Origin: Sulfitobacter sp. HI0040 | Lineage (GTDB): Bacteria; Pseudomonadota; Alphaproteobacteria; Rhodobacterales; Rhodobacteraceae | Assembly: GCF_001634885.1 (NCBI RefSeq) | Contig: NZ_LWEX01000457.1 | Location: 1 to 36,797, forward strand | Reading direction: 5' to 3' | Length of the DNA stretch: 36,797 bases | Translations under genes and position numbers: made by a program | Shown here: piece after piece, positions 23,052 through 30,755 of the stretch | How the letters are laid out: each line of letters begins with the position of its first letter | Position numbering within the stretch: position 1 is the stretch's first letter | The notes under the pieces: generated by a model | Databases searched by the model: none | Seen by the model: only the letters and a program-made list of their open reading frames with translations | Told to the model about the DNA's origin: nothing

Positions 23052-23921
23052 TTAGAACCACTGGCCCGGTTCCATCAGCCCCAGATCCAACAATTGACGT
23101 GAATGCCATTCGAAGGGCGCTGAATTGTGCCATTTGAAACTCGTGATGGCTTCGGTGCTGCCGGCATTGATCTTGAGCGCCTTCGCCGTGCGGAATGAGC
23201 AGACCGCCGCGGTGATATTATGGTGCCACGGGCAGGCGTAGGTGTTATATTCTTCGTCGTTGAAAGTGTCGTCCGGGCGCAGGCGTAGCCCCGGCTTGGC
23301 GCGGAAAAGGGCGATGCGGTCGATCTTGCGCCGGGCCTGCGGCACGTGTTCCTCGTAGCGCCATTTCAGCCCGCCGAAAAAATCGAGCTGGCGCTCCTTG
23401 GGGTGGCCGTGATTGTCCGGGTCCTTCCGCGCGAGCGCATAGTAGCCTGACCGGTCCATATGCGCGGTGTCGAGCGATACGGCATCGGGATGAGCCGCCA
23501 AATCTTCCGCATAGAGGTCAATCACATAGGTCAGCATCGCATCGCGGCGTTCTTCGGTATGGAAGGCCAGCATCTCCGATACGTTGCGCGTTTCGCAAAA
23601 GGGGTGGAACAGGTATTCAGCGTTGTAGCCGTAATAGAACCATTGGCCGGGCGCGGCCTCGATCAGTTGATTGACCGCATACACGAGCGCCTCCGGGCCG
23701 GAGGTATCGTAATCCACCCGGTGCACCCCCACGGCGAGGTCGCGCGGCAGGTCGAAGGCTTCGGGCATCAGGGCAACCACGTTGACGAACCCGGCCTGCT
23801 GGTGATGTCTGAGCGTAGTGGCGACCTCCACGTCGTCTTCCACGAGGATCACCGCGTTCGGGCCCTTGGCAAGGTGCTTGGCCCCCTCCCGCACGAACTG
23901 GTCCAATGTCTTGTAGCGCAT
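23052..23921 (-). CDS. Putative glycosyltransferase-like protein (Glyco_tranf_2_4 type), function uncertain
   Basis: This 289-residue protein starts MRYKTLDQFVREGAKHLAKGPNAVILVEDD (ATG at 23921; the upstream open frame overlaps miaB's promoter region). The segment VATTLRHHQQAGFVNVVALMPE resembles the first strand-helix unit of GT-A glycosyltransferases acting on cell-surface polysaccharides, in which a His/Tyr pair precedes a Gly-Phe. Later conserved-looking parts are FYYGYNAEYLFHPFCETRNVSEMLAFHTEERRDAMLTYVIDLYAEDL and YACPWHHNITAAV. No transmembrane segment or signal peptide is seen. I recall similar proteins as conserved in Rhodobacterales next to miaB. A clear DxD metal motif is not obvious, so the enzymatic call is weak. 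Confidence 0.55.
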   Translation of the reverse strand: MRYKTLDQFVREGAKHLAKGPNAVILVEDDVEVATTLRHHQQAGFVNVVALMPEAFDLPRDLAVGVHRVDYDTSGPEALVYAVNQLIEAAPGQWFYYGYNAEYLFHPFCETRNVSEMLAFHTEERRDAMLTYVIDLYAEDLAAHPDAVSLDTAHMDRSGYYALARKDPDNHGHPKERQLDFFGGLKWRYEEHVPQARRKIDRIALFRAKPGLRLRPDDTFNDEEYNTYACPWHHNITAAVCSFRTAKALKINAGSTEAITSFKWHNSAPFEWHSRQLLDLGLMEPGQWF

Positions 23922-24032
23922 GCGCCCGCCCGTTTTTCCTTTGGCGCAACCTCGGTCAAATCGCCCTCCATTGCAAGGTGCGCCGCGCTTTGCTAGATGG
24001 CGCTCTCCCCCACATCGGACAGGGATGTTGCT

Positions 24033-25352
24033 ATGACCGCCCCGAAGAAGCTGTTCATCAAGACCTACGGCTGCCAGATGAATGTCTATGACAGCGAACG
24101 CATGGCCGAAGCGCTGGGCGGGCAGGGCTACGTCCAGACGCAGACAGCCGCCGAGGCGGATATGATCCTGCTCAATACCTGTCACATTCGTGAAAAGGCG
24201 GCGGAGAAGGTCTATTCCGAACTGGGGCGGCTGAAGCCGCTGAAGGAAGCGAACCCGGACCTCAAGATCGGTGTCGCCGGTTGCGTGGCCCAGGCCGAAG
24301 GCGAAGAGATCATGCGCCGCCAGCCGGCTGTCGACCTCGTGGTGGGGCCGCAGTCATACCACCGTCTGCCACAGATGGAGGCGCGCCTGCGCGAAGGGCG
24401 CTCGGCGCTCGATACCGATTTTCCCGAAGAGGACAAATTCGCGCATCTTGCAAAACGTCCAAAGGCCCGGCGGGCGCCTTCGGCGTTTCTGACCGTGCAG
24501 GAAGGCTGCGACAAATTCTGCGCCTTCTGCGTCGTACCCTATACCCGCGGCGCAGAGGTGAGCCGGCCGGCGGATCGCGTCCTCGAAGAGGCGCGCGATC
24601 TGGTGGAAAGGGGCGTCCGGGAGATCACGCTGCTGGGCCAGAACGTCAATGCCTATCACGGGGCTGGCCCCGCGGGCGACATGACGCTGGCCGCGCTGAT
24701 CCGGGAGCTTGACCGGATCGACGGGCTGGAGCGTATCCGCTATACCACAAGCCACCCCAATGACATGGACGACGAACTGATCGCCGCCCATGGCGAGGTG
24801 GACAAGTTGATGCCATATCTGCATCTGCCGGTGCAGTCAGGCTCGGACCGTATGCTCAAGCGCATGAACCGAAGCCATACCGCCGAAAGCTATCTGCGCC
24901 TCATCGAACGTATCCGCGCGGCCCGCCCCGATATCGTCATGTCCGGCGATTTCATCGTCGGCTTCCCGGAGGAGACCGATGCCGATTTCGACGCGACGAT
25001 GGAGCTCGTCCGGCAGGTCCGCTACGGTTACGCCTATTCCTTCAAATATTCCTCCCGCCCCGGGACGCCCGCGGCCGAACGCCCGCAGGTTCCTGCAGAG
25101 GTGGCGGATGCGCGGCTTCAGAAGCTGCAGGCGCTGATCACCGGGCAACAACAGAGCATCCAGCAGGAAATGGTGGGCCGCGACCTTTCGGTGCTCGTGG
25201 AAAAGCCGGGTCGGAAGCCGGGGCAGATGGTCGGAAAGTCGGAATATCTGCACGCGGTGCATATTGAGGATGCCACAGCCGCCGTGGGCGAGGTTGTTCT
25301 TGTGAGAATCGTGGCCGCCCAGACCAACTCGTTGACTGCGCGTCAACTTTAG
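24033..25352 (+). CDS. miaB: tRNA-2-methylthio-N6-(isopentenyl)adenosine-37 synthase MiaB
   Basis: This 439-residue radical-SAM methylthiotransferase adds the 2-methylthio group to i6A37 of tRNAs reading U-starting codons. The N-terminal domain has the three auxiliary-cluster cysteines Cys14 (YGCQMN), Cys50 ([10 protein letters not shown]) and Cys84 (AGCVAQ). The radical-SAM motif is Cys159-x3-Cys163-x2-Cys166 (GCDKFCAFC). A C-terminal TRAM domain follows ([27 protein letters not shown]). The ATG at 24033 behind AGGGA is preferred over an upstream in-frame start at 23997. TTGCAA (23971-23976) and TAGATG (23994-23999), 17 bp apart, may be the promoter. Confidence 0.95.
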   Translation: MTAPKKLFIKTYGCQMNVYDSERMAEALGGQGYVQTQTAAEADMILLNTCHIREKAAEKVYSELGRLKPLKEANPDLKIGVAGCVAQAEGEEIMRRQPAVDLVVGPQSYHRLPQMEARLREGRSALDTDFPEEDKFAHLAKRPKARRAPSAFLTVQEGCDKFCAFCVVPYTRGAEVSRPADRVLEEARDLVERGVREITLLGQNVNAYHGAGPAGDMTLAALIRELDRIDGLERIRYTTSHPNDMDDELIAAHGEVDKLMPYLHLPVQSGSDRMLKRMNRSHTAESYLRLIERIRAARPDIVMSGDFIVGFPEETDADFDATMELVRQVRYGYAYSFKYSSRPGTPAAERPQVPAEVADARLQKLQALITGQQQSIQQEMVGRDLSVLVEKPGRKPGQMVGKSEYLHAVHIEDATAAVGEVVLVRIVAAQTNSLTARQL

Positions 25353-25461
25353 CCCCAGTCACTCCGCTTGGCGTGCCCGCAATTGTATTCGCCCGGGAAC
25401 CGTTCCGGGGCAACATCTGGGTAATGTTTCAAAATTAAACACAAAATGGGACAATGTGTGC

Positions 25462-25490
25462 TTCACAGCGTCTCAAATTTTACCTAATCT
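25462..25490 (+). promoter_or_regulatory. Candidate promoter of the OmpA-like/lipoprotein pair
   Basis: In the AT-rich stretch 25425-25495, unusual for this GC-rich window, TTCACA (25462-25467) and TAATCT (25485-25490) are spaced by 17 bp. The resulting leader of about 75 nt would carry the stem-loop at 25507-25532. Matches to consensus are moderate. Confidence 0.3.
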
Positions 25491-25506
25491 GTTCGTGATA
25501 CGGGGG

Positions 25507-25532
25507 CTGCCGCGGGCCACAACCGCGGGCAG
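25507..25532 (+). other. Stem-loop in the leader of the OmpA-like gene
   Basis: CTGCCGCGG (25507-25515) pairs with CCGCGGGCAG (25523-25532) with one bulged G and a 7-nt loop. It lies 38 bp before the GTG start. It could stabilise the 5-prime end of an abundant envelope-protein mRNA; this is inferred from position only. Nothing else is evident in the 217-bp gap after miaB apart from an imperfect GGAAC-type dyad near 25391-25409. Confidence 0.35.
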
Positions 25533-25569
25533 GAACCCTTTTCGGGGGAACAGGACAAGGAAAATTGCT

Positions 25570-26145
25570 GTGGTGAATGCGATTACCAAAGCGGCACGCG
25601 GGCTGGCAGGGCTGGCCATGATCGCCGCCCTGGGTCTGCAGACGAGCGTTGCCAGCGCGCAGACCCCGTCCCAAGGTGGACGGGATCAGGGGATCTACCT
25701 GCCGACGATCTGGGTCGATCCGGACGGTTGCGAACATTGGGTCATGGATGACGGTGCCGAAGGTTATATGACGCCGCATACGAACCGTCAGGGCATTCCG
25801 GTCTGCCGCCGGGGCAATGTCTGCGGGGTCATGAATACGGATCAGTTCTTTGCCACGGACAGTTTCCGTATCCATCCGCAGGGCAAGGCGCGGCTGGCGG
25901 ATTTCTTCCGCACCACCGGCGCGGTGTCCTACATCATCACCGGTCACACCGACAGCCGGGCATCTGACGCCTACAACATGCGCCTGTCGCTGAACCGCGC
26001 CAATTCGGTCGCGGCGGTGGCGCAGGCCACCGGCGCACGTATCGCCGACGTGCGCGGCTATGGCGAACGGATGCCTGCGGCCTCCAACGCCACGGCTCTG
26101 GGGATGGCAAAGAACCGTCGTGTCGAAATCATCTGCATTCGCTGA
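25570..26145 (+). CDS. OmpA-C domain envelope protein with an N-terminal IWVDPxGC module
   Basis: This 191-residue secreted protein starts at GTG 25570, 9 nt after AAGG (the second GTG at 25573 is possible). The signal peptide covers about 1-33 and ends ASVASA-like (LGLQTSVASAQ). Residues about 40-75 form a small module, TIWVDPDGCEHWVMDDGAEGY then GIPVC, shared with the next gene. The C-terminal half is an OmpA-like peptidoglycan-binding domain: DSFRIHPQGKARLADFF, GHTDSRASDAYNMRLSLNRA and KNRRVEIICI, including the Asp and Arg that bind diaminopimelate. It should sit in the periplasm attached non-covalently to murein. It is cotranscribed with the lipoprotein gene 12 bp downstream. Confidence 0.83.
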   Translation: MVNAITKAARGLAGLAMIAALGLQTSVASAQTPSQGGRDQGIYLPTIWVDPDGCEHWVMDDGAEGYMTPHTNRQGIPVCRRGNVCGVMNTDQFFATDSFRIHPQGKARLADFFRTTGAVSYIITGHTDSRASDAYNMRLSLNRANSVAAVAQATGARIADVRGYGERMPAASNATALGMAKNRRVEIICIR

Positions 26146-26157
26146 GGGGACTACAAA

Positions 26158-26481
26158 GTGATTCATACCAAGATCATCATGGTCACCACCTGCGCGCTGG
26201 GACTGTCGGCCTGCGCCGATTACGAAGGCGGGCTGGTGCGGGGATATCCGTCTGACAAGACGGTCGACCGGGGCATCGACAAAAAGCATCTGTCGCAGCT
26301 TCAGGCCGGTATCTGGGTCGATCCCAACGGCTGCGATCACTGGATCATCGACGATGGCGTCGAAGGCTACCTTTCGGCGCGGCTCGACAAGTTCGGCAAG
26401 CCGGTCTGCTCCGGCGTTGCACCGCCCACCCACACCGTCGGCGATTTCAAGGGCGGTTCCTACATCCCGGATCCGAACTAG
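26158..26481 (+). CDS. Small lipoprotein carrying the same IWVDPxGC module
   Basis: This 107-residue protein starts at GTG 26158. A short signal ends in the lipobox LSAC with Cys19, so the mature protein is an 88-residue lipoprotein. Residues about 49-83 read GIWVDPNGCDHWIIDDGVEGYLSARLDKFGKPVC, clearly homologous to the module in the preceding OmpA-C protein. The two conserved cysteines could form a disulfide. No residue at +2 suggests inner-membrane retention (Ala), so it probably goes to the outer membrane. I do not recognise the module as a named domain. The gene is followed by a strong terminator. Confidence 0.78.
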   Translation: MIHTKIIMVTTCALGLSACADYEGGLVRGYPSDKTVDRGIDKKHLSQLQAGIWVDPNGCDHWIIDDGVEGYLSARLDKFGKPVCSGVAPPTHTVGDFKGGSYIPDPN

Positions 26482-26508
26482 GCTTGGCCCGGAGTGCTGG
26501 CAGCTTTC

Positions 26509-26539
26509 GGCCGGAGCGTTTCGCGCTCCGGCCTTTTTT
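26509..26539 (+). terminator. Rho-independent terminator after the lipoprotein gene
   Basis: GGCCGGAGCG (26509-26518) and CGCTCCGGCC (26524-26533) form a perfect 10-bp stem with loop TTTCG, followed by six T residues (26534-26539). It is the clearest intrinsic terminator in the window and separates the OmpA/lipoprotein unit from phoH. Confidence 0.93.
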
Positions 26540-26632
26540 GTGCGCAAGGACCCATTTCCTGTCTTCCGGGGCTGCACGCGCCCGGGGGATCACCTATATC
26601 TTTCCTTCATACCCCCTTCCAAGGAGCACCAC

Positions 26633-27643
26633 TTGGCCACAAGCGACCTCATGACCCCTCCGGCGGCACCCGCCGAAAAGGCGATAGAATTTCCCGACAA
26701 TCGGCTGCTGATCGATCTCTGCGGCGCCTATGACGCCCATCTGGCTGCGATCGAAAAGGCGCTGGAGGTGCAAATCGTACGCCGCGGCAATCACCTTTCC
26801 ATCATGGGCGAGCCCGAGGCGGCCGCACAGGCGGAACAGGTGCTCAATGCGCTCTACACCCGGCTCGAAGGGGGTCGCTCCGTCGAGGCGGCGGATGTGG
26901 ACAGCATGTTGCGCATGGGCCAGTCAGAGGCGGGCACCGGCGTGCGCGACGGCGACCAGCTGGAAATGCCCATCGCGGGCGGGGTGGAGATCCAGACGCG
27001 CAAGAAGCGGGTCGAGCCGCGTACAGCCGCCCAGAAAGCCTATGTGCAATCGCTCTTCGACAATGAACTGGCCTTCGGCATCGGCCCTGCAGGCACGGGC
27101 AAGACCTATCTTGCCGTGGCGGTCGGCGTTTCCATGTTCATCGGCGGACATGTGGACCGGATCATCCTGTCGCGCCCCGCGGTAGAGGCGGGCGAGAAGC
27201 TCGGCTATCTGCCGGGCGACATGAAGGACAAGGTCGATCCCTACATGCAGCCGCTCTACGACGCGCTGAATGATTTCCTGCCCGGAAAGCAACTGGCGAA
27301 GCTGCTGGAAGACAAGCGGATCGAAATCGCGCCGCTCGCCTTCATGCGGGGCCGTACGCTCAGCAACGCCTTCGTCGTGCTGGACGAGGCGCAGAACGCC
27401 ACGACAATGCAGATGAAGATGTTCCTCACCCGGCTGGGGCAGGGCTCTCGCATGGTGATCACCGGGGACCGCACCCAGATCGACCTGCCGCGCGGTCAGG
27501 CATCAGGCCTCGCGGATGCCGAGCGGCTCTTGGGTGACATTCCGAGGATCGGTTTCAACTACTTCACCTCGAAGGACGTTGTGCGCCACCCGCTGGTCGC
27601 GGCCATCATCGAAGCCTACGAAGCCGATGCCGGGCACGCATGA
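26633..27643 (+). CDS. phoH: PhoH family ATPase (YbeZ)
   Basis: This 336-residue cytoplasmic ATPase/helicase-like protein has Walker A GPAGTGKTY (151-159), Walker B FVVLDEAQN and motif ITGDRTQIDLP. PhoH/YbeZ proteins work with YbeY in RNA or ribosome maintenance. The likely start is TTG at 26633, six bases after a consensus AAGGAG; the next ATG (26651) lacks a ribosome site. The open frame extends upstream across the terminator but is not coding there. ybeY follows in the same direction, separated by 76 bp that hold repeat copy D. Confidence 0.92.
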   Translation: MATSDLMTPPAAPAEKAIEFPDNRLLIDLCGAYDAHLAAIEKALEVQIVRRGNHLSIMGEPEAAAQAEQVLNALYTRLEGGRSVEAADVDSMLRMGQSEAGTGVRDGDQLEMPIAGGVEIQTRKKRVEPRTAAQKAYVQSLFDNELAFGIGPAGTGKTYLAVAVGVSMFIGGHVDRIILSRPAVEAGEKLGYLPGDMKDKVDPYMQPLYDALNDFLPGKQLAKLLEDKRIEIAPLAFMRGRTLSNAFVVLDEAQNATTMQMKMFLTRLGQGSRMVITGDRTQIDLPRGQASGLADAERLLGDIPRIGFNYFTSKDVVRHPLVAAIIEAYEADAGHA

Positions 27644-27657
27644 TCAGGCTGTGGTCC

Positions 27658-27703
27658 CTTTCTCATGATCTCAAATACTTCGGGGGTGTGGGGGCTGGCC
27701 CCC
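27658..27703 (-). repeat. Dispersed hairpin repeat, copy D
   Basis: On the minus strand: hairpin GGGGGC-CA-GCCCCC (plus 27690-27703), then ACACCCCCGAAGTATTT, then GAGATCATGAGAAA. The 26-bp outer part matches copy C at 24 of 26 positions. It lies between phoH and ybeY, both on the plus strand, so unlike the other copies its hairpin-to-tail direction opposes transcription of its neighbours. Confidence 0.65.
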
Positions 27704-27719
27704 GCCCGGGCTGAACGCA

Positions 27720-28244
27720 ATGACCGAGATCGTGATTGAAGACTCCCGCTGGGGGGCGCTGGACCTTGCAGGGCTGGTACGGGATGCCACCGCCCGGACC
27801 CTTGCCCATTTGGGCATCGAAGCGGAGGAACCCGAGCTTTCCCTGCTGGCCTGCGACGACGCGCGGATCGCCGTGCTCAACGCGGATTTCCGCGGCAAAC
27901 CGGTGCCTACCAATGTGCTGTCATGGCCGGCAGAGGAACGGGGCGCGGAGATCCCGGGGGGCCGTCCCGATACCCCGCAGCCGGGGCATGACGGCAGTAT
28001 CGAACTCGGCGATATTGCGCTTGCCTATGAAACTTGTCTGAAAGAAGCGCAGGCGGGCCGGTTGACCTTCGAGGCGCATGTGACACATCTGCTGGTGCAC
28101 GGCGTTCTGCATCTTCTGGGGTATGACCACGAAGAGGACGCCGACGCCGTGCTCATGGAAGGGCTCGAAAGCGAAATACTTGGCAAAATGGGCATCGATG
28201 ATCCATATAGATCCAATACGGCGGAACAGGACCCGCCAGAATGA
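27720..28244 (+). CDS. ybeY: Endoribonuclease / rRNA maturation factor YbeY
   Basis: This 174-residue zinc-dependent enzyme acts in 16S rRNA 3-prime maturation and ribosome quality control. The zinc motif H-G-x-L-H-x5-H is HGVLHLLGYDH with His127, His131 and His137. The upstream block NADFRGKPVPTNVLSWP is also diagnostic. An internal stretch (about 71-92) is longer than in E. coli, as is common in alphaproteobacteria. Its TGA overlaps the next ATG by 4 bp (28241-28244), so it is translationally coupled to corC. Confidence 0.94.
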   Translation: MTEIVIEDSRWGALDLAGLVRDATARTLAHLGIEAEEPELSLLACDDARIAVLNADFRGKPVPTNVLSWPAEERGAEIPGGRPDTPQPGHDGSIELGDIALAYETCLKEAQAGRLTFEAHVTHLLVHGVLHLLGYDHEEDADAVLMEGLESEILGKMGIDDPYRSNTAEQDPPE

Positions 28245-29161
28245 CCGGACAGGACCCGATGGGCGATAACGATGGATCGTCCGAAGCAGCGCAGCGCGCG
28301 CCTTCGGACATCGAAACGGACCAACAATCAGATGACGGCGGCGCACGATCAGGGGGGTTCTTCTCCCGCGTGATGGAGGCGCTGAGCCCCTCTGAGGCCG
28401 AGGAAGAGGAAATGGAGACAGGTCAGGAAGACAGCGTCTCTTTCCGAGGCATGATCAATCTGCGCCGGAAACGCGTCGATGACGTGGCCATTCCGAAGGC
28501 CGACATCACCGCGGTCCCCGTGACCTCCGACCTTGACGAGCTTGTGGCCGTCTTTCGCGAAAGTGGTCTGACGCGTCTGCCCGTCTATGACGGCACCCTC
28601 GATACGCCCGTTGGCATGGCCCACCTGAAGGATCTGGCGCTCACGCACGGTTTCAATGGTGCTGCGAACACGCCTTTCGATCTCAAGGCCCTGCTGCGCC
28701 CGCTGGTCTTCGTGCCGCCTTCGATGACCATCGGTGTGCTGCTTACCAAGATGCAGGCCGAACGGCGGCACATGGCACTGGTGATCGACGAATACGGCGG
28801 GGTCGATGGATTGGTGACGATCGAGGATCTGATCGAACAGGTCATCGGCGAGATCGAGGACGAACACGACGTCGATGAAGGCAAGTACTGGACGGTCGAA
28901 AAGCCCGGTACCTATCTGGCACTCGCCAAGACACCGCTGGAAGACTTCGAGGCGGAGATCGGCCATTCCCTGACCGACCATGACGATGTGGACGAGGAGG
29001 AGATCGACACCCTCGGGGGTCTGGTCTTCATGCTGTCCGGCCGGGTGCCCGCGCGCGGCGAAGTCGTGCTGCACCCTGATGGGCCTGAGTTCGAGGTGAT
29101 CGAGGCGGACCCCCGCCGGATCAAACGCCTGCGTGTACGCACGCAGGGTCCCAACGGATGA
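28241..29161 (+). CDS. corC: CorC/HlyC-type CBS-domain protein
   Basis: This 306-residue cytosolic protein has a long acidic N-terminal tail (1-70, rich in Glu/Asp/Ser), a CBS-domain pair (about 80-210; VPVTSDLDELVAVFRESGLTRLPVYDG and DEYGGVDGLVTIEDLIEQVIGEI) and a C-terminal CorC_HlyC domain (about 225-300). The DUF21 membrane domain is absent, which is normal for the YbeX/CorC type in this cluster. The family is linked to magnesium/cobalt efflux and, through the ybeY-lnt context, to ribosome or envelope maintenance. Its stop overlaps the lnt start by 4 bp. The older name hemolysin is historical. Confidence 0.92.
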   Translation: MTGQDPMGDNDGSSEAAQRAPSDIETDQQSDDGGARSGGFFSRVMEALSPSEAEEEEMETGQEDSVSFRGMINLRRKRVDDVAIPKADITAVPVTSDLDELVAVFRESGLTRLPVYDGTLDTPVGMAHLKDLALTHGFNGAANTPFDLKALLRPLVFVPPSMTIGVLLTKMQAERRHMALVIDEYGGVDGLVTIEDLIEQVIGEIEDEHDVDEGKYWTVEKPGTYLALAKTPLEDFEAEIGHSLTDHDDVDEEEIDTLGGLVFMLSGRVPARGEVVLHPDGPEFEVIEADPRRIKRLRVRTQGPNG

Positions 29162-30660
29162 ATCTTGCCGAAAACGGAAGGTTGCAGATTCTGCTGGCGG
29201 CGATCCTCGGGGGGATCGCGGGCTTTGGGCAGGCGCCCTACGATCTGCCTATCGTGCTGCTCGCGGGGTTCACCGCCGTTCTGTTCCTCTACCCCCTCCG
29301 GCTGACGCCGGTTCGCGCTGGCCTGTTCGGCTGGGCCTTCGGAACCGGGTATTTCGTTCATGTGCTGCAATGGCTGATCTCACCTTTCATGGTGGATGCC
29401 GCCCGGCACGGGTGGATGGCCCCCTTCGCGCTGATCCTGCTTGCCGGCTTCATGGCCTCCTACTGGGGCTTGGCTTTCATGGCTGCCCGCGCCTTGTCCC
29501 GCAAAAGTGCATGGCCTTTGATCCTGTGTTTTCCGCTGGCCGAAATGGCCCGGGCCTATGCCTTTACCGGCTTTGCCTGGGGCATGCCGGCGCAGGCCTT
29601 TGTCGATACGCTGGCGGGGCAATCCATGGCATGGGCCGGGCCCTATGCGCTCAGCACCGCGGTAATGGCACTGGCCGTGGCGCTTTCTGTGCCGGGGCGG
29701 CTTTCGTGGCAGGCCCGGGCCGGGCAGGGGGCCGTCATCGCCACAGCTTTGGCGGGGACGTTCCTGCCTGCCACTTCTTCCGAACCCGTTATCGCGCCTG
29801 ACCGGCCGATCGTGCGCCTTGTGCAACCCAATATCGCGCAGCGCGACAAGTGGCAGCCCGATCTGGTGGAGGTCCATTTCCGCCGCCAGATCGACTTCAC
29901 CGCCGCCCCGGGGGCGGGCGGGCGTGCCCCCGATCTGGTGATCTGGTCGGAAACTGCGATACCGTGGTCACTGGAAAACGCGCAAACCGCACTGGACCAG
30001 ATCGCGCTGGCTGGCGGTTCCGCCACGGTAATGCTTGGGCTTCAACGGAGCGAGGATAACCGCTTTTACAATTCCTCCGCCGTGCTGGGGCCTGACGGGA
30101 CGCCGGAACAGATTTATGACAAGCACCATCTGGTGCCATACGGCGAATACATGCCCTTCGGCGATCTGCTGGCAAAGGTCGGTATCTATGGCCTCGCCGC
30201 GGGCGAAGGGTTCGGCTATTCCAAGGGCGCAGGCCCAAAGATGCTCGATTTCGGCGAGATGGGGCGGGCACTGCCGCTTATCTGCTACGAAGCGGTCTTT
30301 CCGCATGATGTGGGCGCCGCGCCCGAACGACCGGATTTCCTGATCCAGATCACCAATGACGCGTGGTTCGGCAAGGGTGCCGGGCCGCTACAGCATCTGG
30401 CGCAAGCCCGTATGCGGGCCATCGAACAGGGGCTGCCGCTGGCCCGGGCGGCCAATACCGGCGTTTCCGCCATGATCGATCCGCGCGGACGGGTGATCGA
30501 GCTCTTGCCCCTCAACGAAGCGGGCTTCCTCGACGTTCCGCTGCCTGAGCCGCTGCCGCCGACGCTCTACAGCCGCATGGGGGATCTGCCGCTGGCGCTG
30601 CTGGCCGCGCTGCTTGTTGCAGCGGCGGCGGTGCAACGGTTCCGCAGTCGCCGGAGTTAA
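29158..30660 (+). CDS. lnt: Apolipoprotein N-acyltransferase
   Basis: This 500-residue inner-membrane enzyme adds the third acyl chain to the N-terminal cysteine of lipoproteins. About six hydrophobic segments occupy residues 8-200 and a nitrilase-fold domain covers about 215-475, with one C-terminal helix. The catalytic triad is Glu265 (WSETAIPW), Lys322 (YDKHHLVPYGEYMPFGD) and Cys376 (LICYEAVFP), matching E. coli Glu267/Lys335/Cys387. It is coupled by ATGA to corC. The lipoprotein encoded at 26158-26481 is one likely client. Confidence 0.95.
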   Translation: MNLAENGRLQILLAAILGGIAGFGQAPYDLPIVLLAGFTAVLFLYPLRLTPVRAGLFGWAFGTGYFVHVLQWLISPFMVDAARHGWMAPFALILLAGFMASYWGLAFMAARALSRKSAWPLILCFPLAEMARAYAFTGFAWGMPAQAFVDTLAGQSMAWAGPYALSTAVMALAVALSVPGRLSWQARAGQGAVIATALAGTFLPATSSEPVIAPDRPIVRLVQPNIAQRDKWQPDLVEVHFRRQIDFTAAPGAGGRAPDLVIWSETAIPWSLENAQTALDQIALAGGSATVMLGLQRSEDNRFYNSSAVLGPDGTPEQIYDKHHLVPYGEYMPFGDLLAKVGIYGLAAGEGFGYSKGAGPKMLDFGEMGRALPLICYEAVFPHDVGAAPERPDFLIQITNDAWFGKGAGPLQHLAQARMRAIEQGLPLARAANTGVSAMIDPRGRVIELLPLNEAGFLDVPLPEPLPPTLYSRMGDLPLALLAALLVAAAAVQRFRSRRS

Positions 30661-30663
30661 CGG

Positions 30664-30692
30664 TTGACCCCCCCACGGGCGGGGGATAACCA
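30664..30692 (+). promoter_or_regulatory. Candidate metK promoter
   Basis: TTGACC (30664-30669) and TAACCA (30687-30692) are 17 bp apart. A start near 30699-30701 would place the riboswitch aptamer at the very 5-prime end of the mRNA. The -10 box is weak. The spacer holds a CCCCC/GGGGG hairpin-forming run (about 30669-30685). Confidence 0.35.
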
Positions 30693-30702
30693 GCTTTTAC
30701 GC

Positions 30703-30752
30703 TTGCCACAACGGCTTCCTGACGTGGCAATTAACGCATTTCAATCGGAGCA
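30703..30752 (+). promoter_or_regulatory. SAM/SAH-type riboswitch controlling metK translation
   Basis: TTGCCAC (30703-30709) pairs with GTGGCAA (30724-30730) around a loop containing AACGGCTTCCTGAC. After a 16-nt linker comes GGAGCA (30747-30752), which contains the metK ribosome site 5 nt before the ATG. Loop bases GCTTCC can pair with GGAGC in an H-type pseudoknot that hides the ribosome site. The string CCACAACGGCTTCCT and the GGAGCA end match the SAM/SAH riboswitch as I know it, a small RNA reported upstream of metK in Rhodobacterales. Ligand binding should lower MetK translation when SAM is abundant. Confidence 0.92.
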
Positions 30753-30755
30753 CAT

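Noticed and set aside
28241..29161. Hemolysin annotation for the CBS-domain protein
   Set aside because: The protein is cytosolic, lacks a membrane domain or secretion signal, and sits in the ybeY-lnt cluster; the hemolysin name is historical.
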